Shown here in pieces: positions 9,239 to 17,346 of a DNA stretch of 64,000 bases (positions within the stretch are counted from its first letter, which is position 1; every line of letters starts with the position of its first letter). The notes beneath the pieces were generated by a model that was given only the letters and a program-made list of their open reading frames with translations, had not been told where the DNA came from and made no database searches. The stretch is from Afipia sp. Root123D2 (lineage in GTDB: Bacteria; Pseudomonadota; Alphaproteobacteria; Rhizobiales; Xanthobacteraceae), in contig NZ_LMDP01000001.1 in assembly GCF_001425835.1 (NCBI RefSeq), positions 311,476 through 375,475 on the forward strand, written 5' to 3'. A program made the position numbers and the translations under genes.

Positions 9239-10033
9239 ATGAACCAGTATCACGACCTGCTTGAACGAATTCTGAGTGACGGCGCCGAGAAGCACGACCG
9301 CACCGGGACCGGGACGCTGTCGGTGTTCGGGCATCAGATGCGGTTCAATTTGTCGGCCGGCTTCCCGATGCTGACGACGAAAAAGCTGCCGCTCAAGGCG
9401 ATCGTGCATGAGTTGCTGTGGTTCCTCGCCGGCGATACCAACGTGCGTTACCTGCAGGCCAACGGCGTCACCATCTGGGACGAGTGGGCAGATGCCAACG
9501 GCGATCTCGGTCCGGTTTACGGTTCGCAGTGGCGCTCGTGGCCGGCGCCGGACGGGCGAAGCATCGATCAGATCTCCAACGTCGTCGACATGATCCGCAA
9601 TAACCCGGATTCACGCCGCCTGATCGTGAGCGCGTGGAATCCGGCGGACGTCGACAAGATGGCGCTGCCGCCGTGCCATTGTCTATTTCAGTTCTATGTC
9701 GCCAAAGGCAGGCTGTCTTGCCAGCTCTATCAGCGTTCGGCCGACGTCTTCCTCGGCGTGCCGTTCAACATCGCATCGTATGCGCTGCTGACGATGATGA
9801 TGGCGCAGGTAACCGGACTGAAGCCCGGTGATTTCGTCCATACGCTGGGCGACGCGCATCTTTATTCCAATCATCTCGATCAGGCGCGGTTGCAGCTGAC
9901 GCGCCCGACGCGGCCGTTGCCGACGATGAAGATCAATCCCGAGGTGAAGGATATCTTCGCATTCCGCTACGAGGACTTCACGCTCGAGAACTACGATCCT
10001 CATCCGCACATCAAGGCCGAGGTCGCGGTGTGA
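9239..10033 (+). CDS. thyA: Thymidylate synthase
   Basis: 264 aa, identical in length to the E. coli enzyme. It methylates dUMP to dTMP with methylene-tetrahydrofolate. The catalytic segment [12 protein letters not shown] has the nucleophilic Cys at about residue 146; the dUMP-binding block ([19 protein letters not shown]) and HLYSNHLDQ are intact. Its stop overlaps the GTG start of folA, so synthesis of dTMP and recycling of the dihydrofolate product are coupled. Confidence 0.98.
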   Translation: MNQYHDLLERILSDGAEKHDRTGTGTLSVFGHQMRFNLSAGFPMLTTKKLPLKAIVHELLWFLAGDTNVRYLQANGVTIWDEWADANGDLGPVYGSQWRSWPAPDGRSIDQISNVVDMIRNNPDSRRLIVSAWNPADVDKMALPPCHCLFQFYVAKGRLSCQLYQRSADVFLGVPFNIASYALLTMMMAQVTGLKPGDFVHTLGDAHLYSNHLDQARLQLTRPTRPLPTMKINPEVKDIFAFRYEDFTLENYDPHPHIKAEVAV

Positions 10034-10566
10034 CCGCGACGGTCAATGCCCAGATGGACGTGGTCCTCATCGTTGCTGTCGCAGAAAACGGTGTGATCGG
10101 CCGCGACAACAAGATGCCGTGGCATCTCAAATCCGACCTGCAGCGGTTCAAGAAACTCACGCTGAACAAGCCGGTGGTGATGGGGCGGAAAACCTTCATC
10201 TCGATCGGCCGCCCGCTGCCCGGGCGCACCAACATTGTCGTGACCCGCGATCCCGGATTTCACGCGCCTGGCGTTGTGACGGTGCCATCGCTCGAGGCTG
10301 CACAGGATGTCGCCCTTGGCGACGCGCTGCGACGTTTCGCCACTGAGATTGTGGTGATCGGCGGCGCCGAAATTTTCACGCAGTGGATGGCGAACGCGAC
10401 CCGGCTTGAGATCACCGAGGTTCATGCAGCGCCCGATGGCGATACGTTCCTTTGCCTGATCAACGGTGGGGAATGGAAAGAAACGGCGCGCGTCCGGCAT
10501 GCGCGCACGGACAGCGACACCGCCGATTTCTCCTATGTGACATATAGGCGCCAGACCGGCCATTAA
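10030..10566 (+). CDS. folA: Dihydrofolate reductase
   Basis: 178 aa. NADPH-dependent reduction of dihydrofolate, the partner reaction of ThyA. Conserved segments: [17 protein letters not shown] (substrate site), [20 protein letters not shown] (cofactor site) and [10 protein letters not shown]. The GTG start at 10030 overlaps the thyA stop by four bases; the ATG at 10054 (MDVVLIVAV) is an alternative that matches the usual N-terminus better. Confidence 0.96.
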   Translation: MTATVNAQMDVVLIVAVAENGVIGRDNKMPWHLKSDLQRFKKLTLNKPVVMGRKTFISIGRPLPGRTNIVVTRDPGFHAPGVVTVPSLEAAQDVALGDALRRFATEIVVIGGAEIFTQWMANATRLEITEVHAAPDGDTFLCLINGGEWKETARVRHARTDSDTADFSYVTYRRQTGH

Positions 10567-10587
10567 CCCCGTTTGCCGATGTTCGCA

Positions 10588-10615
10588 TTGACAAATTGGC
10601 TGTCCGGCATAGCTC
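10588..10615 (+). promoter_or_regulatory. Possible promoter of hflK operon
   Basis: A consensus -35 hexamer TTGACA at 10588-10593 is followed 16 bases later by TAGCTC, a weak -10. It lies about 95 bases before hflK, which has no closer candidate. Confidence 0.3.
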
Positions 10616-10710
10616 ATTCAGTCTGGTCGCCTGCGTTGTAACGACCGGGACAGTCCCATATAAAGCCGTGCAGAGTTCGCGGACCGACGTTCGCGTGGAG
10701 GAGACTGCTG

Positions 10711-11880
10711 ATGCCGTGGAAGAATCAAGGCGGAAGCCCGTGGGGTCCGGGACCGAAAGGACCTTGGGGTTCCGGTCCGCAATCGTCAGGACCGAATCCG
10801 CCGGATCTCGAGGACATTCTGCGACGCAGCCAGGACAAGCTGCAGCAATTGCTGCCAGGCGGTCATTTCAGCAGCATGGGCATCGCGCTGGTTGTGGTTG
10901 CAGCGCTCGCGATCTGGGGGCTCTCCGGCTTCTTCCGCGTTCAGTCCGAAGAACTCGGCGTCGTGCTGCGTTTCGGCAAGCATGTGCGCACCGTGCAGCC
11001 CGGCCTCAACTATCACCTGCCGTATCCGATCGAGACCGTGTTGCTGCCGAAGGCGCTGCGCGTCTCCACGCTCAGCATCGGCATGACGCTGAGCAGCGAT
11101 CCTGCCCGCCGCGGCGGCAGCATCATGCGCGACGTGCCGGAAGAAAGCCTGATGCTGACCGGCGACGAGAACATCGTCGACGTCGATTTCACCGTATTAT
11201 GGCGGATCAAGCCCACCGGAGATGGCGTTCGCGACGGCGTTGGCGAATTCCTGTTCAATATTCAGAATCCGGAAGGCACCGTGAAGGCGGTGGCCGAAAG
11301 CGCGATGCGCGAGGTGATCGGCCGTTCCGACATTCAGCCTATTTTGACCGGCGCGCGCACGACGACGGAAGTCGCCGTCCACGAGTTGATGCAAAAGACG
11401 CTCGATGGTTACGGCTCGGGAATTCTCATCCAGCAGGTGCAGTTGCAGAAGGTTGATCCGCCACAGCAGGTGATCGACTCGTTCCGCGACGTTCAGGCGG
11501 CGCGTGCCGACCAGGAGCGCGTGCAGAACGAAGCCCAGACCTATGCCAATCGCGTGATTCCCGAAGCCAAGGGCCGTGCGGCGCAGATTCTGCAGCAGGC
11601 CGAAGGCTACAAGGAGCAGGCGGTGGCGGAAGCCAAGGGTCAGAGCGCACGCTTTCTCAGCGTCTATGAGGAATACAAAAAGGCTCCGGACGTGACGCGC
11701 GAGCGTATCTATCTGGAAACCATGGAACGCGTCCTGGGCGGCGCGGACAAGCTCGTCCTCGATCAAGGCTCCTCATCGTCGCCGGGCGTCGTGCCCTATC
11801 TGCCCTTGAATGAATTGGGTCACAGGTCGGCGCCCGCCGCCTCGTCGCCGTCGTCGCAGCAGGGTGGAGGCCGGCGATGA
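10711..11880 (+). CDS. hflK: HflK, membrane protease regulator
   Basis: 389 aa. The N-terminus is Gly/Pro-rich (MPWKNQGGSPWGPGPKGPWG), typical of HflK. One membrane segment follows at about residues 55-75, then an SPFH/band-7 domain (FRVQSEELGVVLRFGKHVRT onward) and a helical coiled-coil part (AKGRAAQILQQAEGYKEQAV). HflK and HflC form a large ring in the inner membrane that surrounds and restrains the FtsH protease. The stop overlaps the start of hflC by four bases. Confidence 0.97.
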   Translation: MPWKNQGGSPWGPGPKGPWGSGPQSSGPNPPDLEDILRRSQDKLQQLLPGGHFSSMGIALVVVAALAIWGLSGFFRVQSEELGVVLRFGKHVRTVQPGLNYHLPYPIETVLLPKALRVSTLSIGMTLSSDPARRGGSIMRDVPEESLMLTGDENIVDVDFTVLWRIKPTGDGVRDGVGEFLFNIQNPEGTVKAVAESAMREVIGRSDIQPILTGARTTTEVAVHELMQKTLDGYGSGILIQQVQLQKVDPPQQVIDSFRDVQAARADQERVQNEAQTYANRVIPEAKGRAAQILQQAEGYKEQAVAEAKGQSARFLSVYEEYKKAPDVTRERIYLETMERVLGGADKLVLDQGSSSSPGVVPYLPLNELGHRSAPAASSPSSQQGGGRR

Positions 11881-12788
11881 AGTCAGGAATTTCGGGCATT
11901 GTTGCCCTGATCGTTTTGGTGGTCCTGGTTGTCGTTGGCTACAGCTCTCTGTTCACGGTCAGACAGACCGAGCAGGCGCTGCTGGTCCGACTGGGTGAAC
12001 CGATCCGCGTCGTCACCGAGCCGGGGCTGAATTTCAAGGTGCCGTTCATCGACACCGTCATCAGCATCGACAAGCGCATCCTCGATCTTGAAAATCCGTC
12101 TCAGGAAGTGATCGCTTCCGACCAGAAGCGGTTGGTGGTGGACGCATTCGCACGCTATCGCATCAAGAACGCGCTGCGGTTCTATCAAAGCATCGGGTCG
12201 ATCCAGGCCGCCAACATCCAGTTGACGACGCTGCTCAACGCCGCGCTGCGCCGCGTCCTTGGCGAAGTGACGTTTATCCAGGTGGTGCGCGACGAGCGCG
12301 AAGCCTTGATGGGCCGTATTCGTGATCAGCTCGACAAGCAGGCGGATGCCTACGGCATCTCGGTGGTGGACGTTCGTATCCGCCGCGCCGATTTGCCGGA
12401 GCAGAACAGCCAGGCCGTGTATCAGCGGATGCAGACCGAACGTCAGCGCGAAGCTGCCGAGTTCCGGGCCCAGGGCGGACAGAAAGCCCAGGAAATCCGC
12501 TCCAAGGCGGACCGTGAGGCGACCGTGATCGTCGCCGAAGCCAATTCGCAGGCGGATCGGACGCGAGGTGAGGGCGACGGCGAGCGGAACCGGATTTATG
12601 CCGAGGCCTATTCGAAGGATGCCCAGTTCTTCGCCTTCTACCGGGCGATGAGCGCTTACGAAACCAGCCTCAAGAGCGACGACACCCGCTTCCTGCTGCG
12701 GCCGGATTCCGAATTCTTCCGGTTCTTCGCCAATCCTTCGGGGCAGCCGCCTGCTGCCCCTGCTACCGGTGCGGCGCCGCAACGCTAA
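11877..12788 (+). CDS. hflC: HflC, membrane protease regulator
   Basis: 303 aa with an N-terminal membrane anchor (ISGIVALIVLVVLVVVGYSS), the SPFH entry motif FTVRQTEQALLVRLGEPIRV and a charged helical region (RADLPEQNSQAVYQRMQTER). It is the obligate partner of HflK, translationally coupled to it (ATGA). The C-terminal 25 residues are Pro/Ala-rich. Confidence 0.97.
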   Translation: MKSGISGIVALIVLVVLVVVGYSSLFTVRQTEQALLVRLGEPIRVVTEPGLNFKVPFIDTVISIDKRILDLENPSQEVIASDQKRLVVDAFARYRIKNALRFYQSIGSIQAANIQLTTLLNAALRRVLGEVTFIQVVRDEREALMGRIRDQLDKQADAYGISVVDVRIRRADLPEQNSQAVYQRMQTERQREAAEFRAQGGQKAQEIRSKADREATVIVAEANSQADRTRGEGDGERNRIYAEAYSKDAQFFAFYRAMSAYETSLKSDDTRFLLRPDSEFFRFFANPSGQPPAAPATGAAPQR

Positions 12789-12830
12789 GATGACGCCGTT
12801 GCGTGCGATTCGGCCGGGAGTCGGGTTAGA

Positions 12831-13037
12831 ATGAAATCCATGGCGTTCATCGACTTTCTCGTTGGCATCGGGATGCTCTTTGTCATCGAGGGGTTGTTGT
12901 TCGCAGCGGCCCCCGAGTGGGTGCGCAAGGCGATGAAGAGCGCGCTGGAGATGCCGGACAACATGCTCCGCATCGTCGGCCTTGTGACGGCGGTGGTCGG
13001 GCTGATCCTGATCTGGTTCTTCCGCCACGCCCGCTAA
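12831..13037 (+). CDS. DUF2065 inner-membrane protein
   Basis: 68 aa with two membrane segments: DFLVGIGMLFVIEGLLFAAA and IVGLVTAVVGLILIWFF. The order hflK-hflC-DUF2065 is conserved in many Proteobacteria, where the small protein has no assigned function. It lies 42 bases after hflC and in the same direction, so it is probably co-transcribed. Confidence 0.85.
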   Translation: MKSMAFIDFLVGIGMLFVIEGLLFAAAPEWVRKAMKSALEMPDNMLRIVGLVTAVVGLILIWFFRHAR

Positions 13038-13175
13038 CGTCGTCGTGACGGGTCGCGCCAGCTTTTCGCCGCAATCCGGGCCCTTCTGAACCGTTGGCGG
13101 TGCTTGCACTTGCGCGGTATTCAGGCGCACTCTGAGCCGACCCGATTATTCCCGTTTTCAGGAGACGATTAGACA

Positions 13176-14690
13176 ATGTCCGATGCGACCCAGGCCTTGA
13201 GCCGCCGCGTTCTGCCTTTCGCCGCGGCTGTCAGTCTCGGCATTGCGAGTCTGTTCGTGTCCGCACCGGCCCTTGCGCGCGGTCCGGACGGCATCGCCGA
13301 TGTCGCCGAGAAGGTCATCGATGCGGTGGTCAATATCTCGACCTCGCAAACTGTGAACGCCAAGAATGACGACCAGAAAGGTAACAACGGCGGCGGCGCA
13401 ACTCCGCAATTGCCGCCGGACTCGCCGTTCAACGAGTTCTTCGAGGAGTTCTTCAAGAACCGGCGTGGCGGCATGGGTGATCGTGGAAACTCACCGCGCA
13501 AGGTCAACTCGCTGGGCTCCGGCTTCATCATCGACACCGATGGAACCGTGGTGACGAACAATCACGTCATCGCCGATGCCGACGAGATCAATGTCATTCT
13601 CAACGACGGCACCAAGATCCGCGCCGAACTGATCGGTCGGGACAAGAAGAGCGATCTCGCGGTGCTGAAGTTCACGCCGCCGGAGAAGAAGCTGACTGCG
13701 GTGAAATTCGGCGATTCCGACAGACTGCGGCTGGGTGAATGGGTGATCGCCATCGGCAATCCGTTCAGTCTTGGCGGCACGGTGACGGCGGGCATCGTCT
13801 CGGCGCGCAACCGGGACATCAATTCCGGCCCCTACGACAACTACATTCAGACCGACGCCGCGATCAATCGCGGCAACTCGGGCGGCCCCCTGTTCAACCT
13901 CGACGGCGAGGTTATTGGCGTCAACACCGCGATCATTTCACCGTCCGGCGGCTCGATCGGCATCGGCTTCGCCGTGCCGTCGAAAACCGTGATGGGCGTC
14001 GTCGATCAGCTGCGGCAGTTCAAGGAAGTGCGGCGCGGCTGGCTCGGCGTCCGCATCCAGCAGGTGACAGATGAAATTGCCGAAAGTCTCAGCATCAAGC
14101 CCGCGCGCGGTGCGCTGGTCGCCGGGATCGACGACAAGGGACCTGCGAAGCCAGCCGGCATCGAAGCCGGCGATGTGATCATCAAGTTCGACGGCAAGGA
14201 CATCAAGGAGATGAAGGACCTGCCGCGCGCCGTTGCTGATACGGCGGTCGGCAAGCAGGTCGATGTCCTCATCATCCGCAAGGGCAAGGAGCAGACCAGA
14301 CAAGTCACGCTCGGCCGGCTGGACGATGGCGAGAAGGCGGTTGAGGCGTCGATCAAGACCACCACGCCGGAAGACAAGGCGAAGCCGGTCACGCAGAAGG
14401 CGCTGGGCCTCGATCTCGCGGCGCTCAGCAAGGACCTGCGCAGCCGTTACAAGATCAAGGACAGCGTCAAGGGCGTGATCGTCGTCAATGTCGATAGCGG
14501 TTCCGACGCGGCCGAGAAGCGCCTCAGTGCAGGCGATGTGATCGTCGAAGTTGCGCAGGAATCCGTCAGCACCGCCGCGGATGTCAAAAAGCGTGTCGAT
14601 CAGCTCAAGAAGGACGGCAAGAAGTCGATCCTGCTTCTGGTGTCCAACGGCAACGGCGAACTGCGGTTCGTGGCGCTCAGCGTGAACTGA
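13176..14690 (+). CDS. degP: Do-type periplasmic serine protease (DegP/MucD-like)
   Basis: 504 aa. A signal peptide (to about residue 35, cut after ALA) is followed by a trypsin-like domain with catalytic His130 (TNNHVIADAD), Asp160 (KKSDLAVLKF) and Ser235 (NRGNSGGPLF), then two PDZ domains (from about residues 280 and 400). It degrades or refolds damaged periplasmic proteins. Preceded by GGAG. Placement right after hflKC groups membrane and envelope protein quality control in one direction. Confidence 0.95.
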   Translation: MSDATQALSRRVLPFAAAVSLGIASLFVSAPALARGPDGIADVAEKVIDAVVNISTSQTVNAKNDDQKGNNGGGATPQLPPDSPFNEFFEEFFKNRRGGMGDRGNSPRKVNSLGSGFIIDTDGTVVTNNHVIADADEINVILNDGTKIRAELIGRDKKSDLAVLKFTPPEKKLTAVKFGDSDRLRLGEWVIAIGNPFSLGGTVTAGIVSARNRDINSGPYDNYIQTDAAINRGNSGGPLFNLDGEVIGVNTAIISPSGGSIGIGFAVPSKTVMGVVDQLRQFKEVRRGWLGVRIQQVTDEIAESLSIKPARGALVAGIDDKGPAKPAGIEAGDVIIKFDGKDIKEMKDLPRAVADTAVGKQVDVLIIRKGKEQTRQVTLGRLDDGEKAVEASIKTTTPEDKAKPVTQKALGLDLAALSKDLRSRYKIKDSVKGVIVVNVDSGSDAAEKRLSAGDVIVEVAQESVSTAADVKKRVDQLKKDGKKSILLLVSNGNGELRFVALSVN

Positions 14691-14717
14691 GCCGTTCGAT
14701 CTCTACTGATTGCTATG

Positions 14718-14741
14718 CGGGGCGGCTGAGGCCGCCCCGTT
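14718..14741 (+). terminator. Terminator after degP
   Basis: A 9-bp perfect stem CGGGGCGGC/GCCGCCCCG around TGAG, followed by TTCGTTT. It sits between the convergent degP and arsC and may serve both. Confidence 0.65.
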
Positions 14742-14744
14742 CGT

Positions 14745-15173
14745 TTATGTGTTTGCTACGCGCTGGCCGTGCTCGTCGATCACGCGCTCGCCGTCTTCCT
14801 TGGCGAAGGGGCCGCGCTGTGGCGGCAGCAGGTCGATCACAAGTTCCGATGGGCGGCACAGGCGGACGCCTTTCGATGTCACGACGAGCGGACGCTCGAT
14901 CAGGACAGGATGCGCGATCATCGCGTCGAGCAGCTGATCGTCGCTCACAGCCGGATCATCCAGCTTCAACTCGCGATAAAGATTTTCCTTCGCGCGTATG
15001 GCCTGGCGCGGCGTGAGACCGGCGCGTCTGAGAGTATCTTTCAGCACATCGCGCGATGGCGGCGACTTGAGATACTCGATGATGTGCGGCTCGACACCGG
15101 CATTGCGGATCAGTTCGAGCGTATTACGGGACGTGCCGCAGCGAGGGTTGTGATAGATGACGACGTCGGTCAT
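14745..15173 (-). CDS. arsC: Glutaredoxin-dependent arsenate reductase
   Basis: 142 aa, the length of E. coli plasmid ArsC. The active-site segment VVIYHNPRCGTSRNTLELI carries the catalytic Cys12, and the arsenate-binding Arg positions lie within LIERPLVV. It reduces arsenate to arsenite using glutathione and glutaredoxin. No arsB, acr3 or arsR gene is next to it, so export of the product must be encoded elsewhere or the protein has a general role. Confidence 0.93.
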   Translation of the reverse strand: MTDVVIYHNPRCGTSRNTLELIRNAGVEPHIIEYLKSPPSRDVLKDTLRRAGLTPRQAIRAKENLYRELKLDDPAVSDDQLLDAMIAHPVLIERPLVVTSKGVRLCRPSELVIDLLPPQRGPFAKEDGERVIDEHGQRVANT

Positions 15174-15203
15174 GGCGGTTCCGTTTCGGTTGGCCTGTGC
15201 AGT

Positions 15204-16097
15204 TCAGGCGTCCACGAATTCGCTGCGTTTGTACCCCTGCGCATAAAGCAATGCGGTGAGGTCGCCGTGGTCGATCCGCGCGCCGGCTGCCGCCGCGACT
15301 GCAGGCTTGGCATGATAGGCGACACCAAGGCCGGCCTGTTCGATCATGGCAAGGTCGTTGGCGCCGTCACCGACCACCAGCGTATCGAGATTGTCGAAGT
15401 CGAACGATTCGCGCAGTTCGGTTAGCGCTGCGAGTTTGGCTTCGCGGCCGAGGATCGGCTCGGTGACCATGCCCGTCAGCTTTCCGTCTTCTGCGATCAA
15501 GGTGTTCGCGCGGTTCTCCTGAAAACCGATCATTTCGGCAACGCGGCTGGTGAACAGAGTGAAGCCGCCGGAGACAAGACAGGTGTAGGCGCCATGGGCG
15601 CGCATGGTGCGGACGAGCTGCACGGCGCCGGGGGTCAGGGTGATGTGTTTCGCCAGCACTTCATCGACCACCGAGATGGGAAGACCCTTCAGCAGCGCGA
15701 CGCGTTCGCGCAGAGCGGGCTCGAAGGCGATCTCGCCGCGCATCGCACGTTCGGTAATCGCCGCGACATGGTCTTTCAGACCCGCGAAGGCTGCGAGTTC
15801 GTCGATGCATTCCTGTTCGATCATGGTCGAATCCATGTCGGCCAGCAGAAGGCGCTTGCGCCGATCGATTTGCGGCTGCACGACAATATCGACGCGAATG
15901 CCGTTCATGGCTTCGCGCAGGCGGCCGGAAATTGTGCGAGGGTCCTCGGTACTGCTAAATCGGATGTCGGCGGCCGTGCCCTCGAATAACCAGTCTCCGC
16001 GTTCAGGCGAGAGAAGGGCCGAGCGTGCGGCATCGATCGCCGTGCTGTCGAGCTCGGGTTCGGCAGGATTGCAGATCAGCGTGGCGACAAGGGACAT
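15204..16097 (-). CDS. serB: Phosphoserine phosphatase
   Basis: 297 aa. A short N-terminal regulatory-type region is followed by a HAD domain with the nucleophile motif LLLADMDSTMIEQECIDELA (Asp87, Asp89), the Ser motif LVSGGFTLF and the final acidic motif VVGDGANDLAMIEQAG. It catalyses the last step of L-serine synthesis. Starts back to back with miaA: the two ATGs are separated by two bases on opposite strands, so promoter elements must lie inside the coding sequences. Confidence 0.96.
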   Translation of the reverse strand: MSLVATLICNPAEPELDSTAIDAARSALLSPERGDWLFEGTAADIRFSSTEDPRTISGRLREAMNGIRVDIVVQPQIDRRKRLLLADMDSTMIEQECIDELAAFAGLKDHVAAITERAMRGEIAFEPALRERVALLKGLPISVVDEVLAKHITLTPGAVQLVRTMRAHGAYTCLVSGGFTLFTSRVAEMIGFQENRANTLIAEDGKLTGMVTEPILGREAKLAALTELRESFDFDNLDTLVVGDGANDLAMIEQAGLGVAYHAKPAVAAAAGARIDHGDLTALLYAQGYKRSEFVDA

Positions 16098-16099
16098 GA

Positions 16100-17086
16100 G
16101 TGTTTGACGTGAACCGGACCGGGAAAAATACCGAGGCGGTGCTTATCGCAGGGCCGACCGCCAGCGGCAAGTCGGCGCTGGCGCTTGCTGTGGCTGAAGC
16201 GACTGGCGGGGTCGTGATCAATACCGATTCCATGCAGGTCTATCGCGACCTGCATGTCATTACCGCACGCCCGACGGCCGATGAGGAAGTGCGTGTTCCG
16301 CATCGGCTCTATGGCACCTGCGATGCCGCGGTGAACTGCTCGGCAGGCATGTGGGTCGCGGATGTCGAACGCGTCCTGGCTGAGGTGCGCGCGGAAAACC
16401 GGCTTCCGATTTTCACCGGCGGATCGGGGCTCTACTTCAAGGCGTTGACCCGCGGGTTGTCGGCGGTGCCGCCGATCCCGTCACAGGTGCGCGACGACGT
16501 GCGCGCCCGACTCGAACGGGACGGTGTCGAAGCGCTGCACGCGGAATTGGCTGTGCGCGATCCGGTTGCAGGCGAGCGGCTCAAGCCGCGCGATCAGGCC
16601 CGTATCGCGCGGGCGCTGGAGGTGATCGAGGCGACCGGCCGTCCGTTGAGCGATTGGCATCGGGAAGCGCTGCCGCCCTTGCTGCCGGAAGGTGGGAGCA
16701 TTGCAGTGTTTCTGGCGCCCGATCGCGCGGAACTCTACGCCCGGATCAATAGCCGCTTTACGGCAATGCTGGGAAACGGCGCGCTGGATGAGGTCGCGGC
16801 ACTGGCGGCGCGGAACCTCGATCCGCTGCTGCCTGCCATGAAAGCCCATGGCGTGCCGGCGCTGATCCGGCATCTCGCCGACGAGATCACGCTGGAGCAG
16901 GCTGAGGAGATCGGGCGCGCCGATACCCGCCATTACGCCAAGCGGCAATTCACCTGGTTCCGGCACCAGCTTCCAGAATTCGACTGGGTGGCACCGGATC
17001 AGGCTTCCGCATGGCTCACCCGTGAACTTTCGCTCTCGCCGAACGCGCTGGAACTCGTTAGTGTCAGCGCCGGGATGCGCCCTTGA
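16100..17086 (+). CDS. miaA: tRNA dimethylallyltransferase
   Basis: 328 aa. The P-loop GPTASGKS (residues 18-25), the DSMQVYRDL motif and [10 protein letters not shown] show MiaA, which prenylates A37 in tRNAs reading codons that begin with U. The terminal portion ([18 protein letters not shown]) is also typical. The start is at 16100, two bases from the divergent serB start. The stop overlaps the -35 box of the ilv leader promoter. Confidence 0.96.
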   Translation: MFDVNRTGKNTEAVLIAGPTASGKSALALAVAEATGGVVINTDSMQVYRDLHVITARPTADEEVRVPHRLYGTCDAAVNCSAGMWVADVERVLAEVRAENRLPIFTGGSGLYFKALTRGLSAVPPIPSQVRDDVRARLERDGVEALHAELAVRDPVAGERLKPRDQARIARALEVIEATGRPLSDWHREALPPLLPEGGSIAVFLAPDRAELYARINSRFTAMLGNGALDEVAALAARNLDPLLPAMKAHGVPALIRHLADEITLEQAEEIGRADTRHYAKRQFTWFRHQLPEFDWVAPDQASAWLTRELSLSPNALELVSVSAGMRP

Positions 17087-17110
17087 CTTCCGCTATGCGA
17101 AAGCTATAAA
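17083..17110 (+). promoter_or_regulatory. Promoter of the ilv leader
   Basis: TTGACT (17083-17088), 16 bases, then TATAAA (17105-17110): a strong sigma-70-type pair. It lies ~29 bases before the leader peptide start, so the transcript would begin near 17117 and carry the attenuator. Confidence 0.8.
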
Positions 17111-17138
17111 CCGCGCAACCTTTGGAAATACAGAGACG

Positions 17139-17207
17139 ATGATGCGAAATAAAATTACCAGCCTTCTTATTATCGTCGTACCCTGGCGCACCGCTGGGGG
17201 TGGCTGA
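17139..17207 (+). CDS. ilv leader peptide
   Basis: 22 codons: MMRNKITSLLIIVVPWRTAGGG. The consecutive Leu-Leu-Ile-Ile-Val-Val codons (all three branched-chain amino acids) directly before a set of competing hairpins are the hallmark of ribosome-mediated attenuation. Shortage of charged Leu, Ile or Val tRNA would stall the ribosome and favour readthrough into ilvI-ilvH. The stop codon lies in the loop of the first hairpin (17198-17216). Confidence 0.9.
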   Translation: MMRNKITSLLIIVVPWRTAGGG

Positions 17208-17258
17208 CGGCCACCCACGACAAGGCGGTGTGCGAAGGGTCCTCTCGGGCCCTTTTTT
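17198..17258 (+). terminator. ilv attenuator hairpins
   Basis: First hairpin GGGTGGC(17198-17204)/GCCACCC(17210-17216) with a 5-base loop. Terminator AGGGTCC(17236-17242)/GGGCCCT(17247-17253) with loop TCTC, followed by six T. CACCGC at 17189-17194 can instead pair with GCGGTG at 17225-17230. ilvI starts 89 bases after the T-tract. Confidence 0.85.
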
Positions 17259-17346
17259 ATTTTCCAAACCTCTTTTGAGTCGTCCAAGTCTTTTAAGTCG
17301 TCCAAGTCTCGGACCTACCTGCGCGAACAGCGCCCCGGAGCGAACC

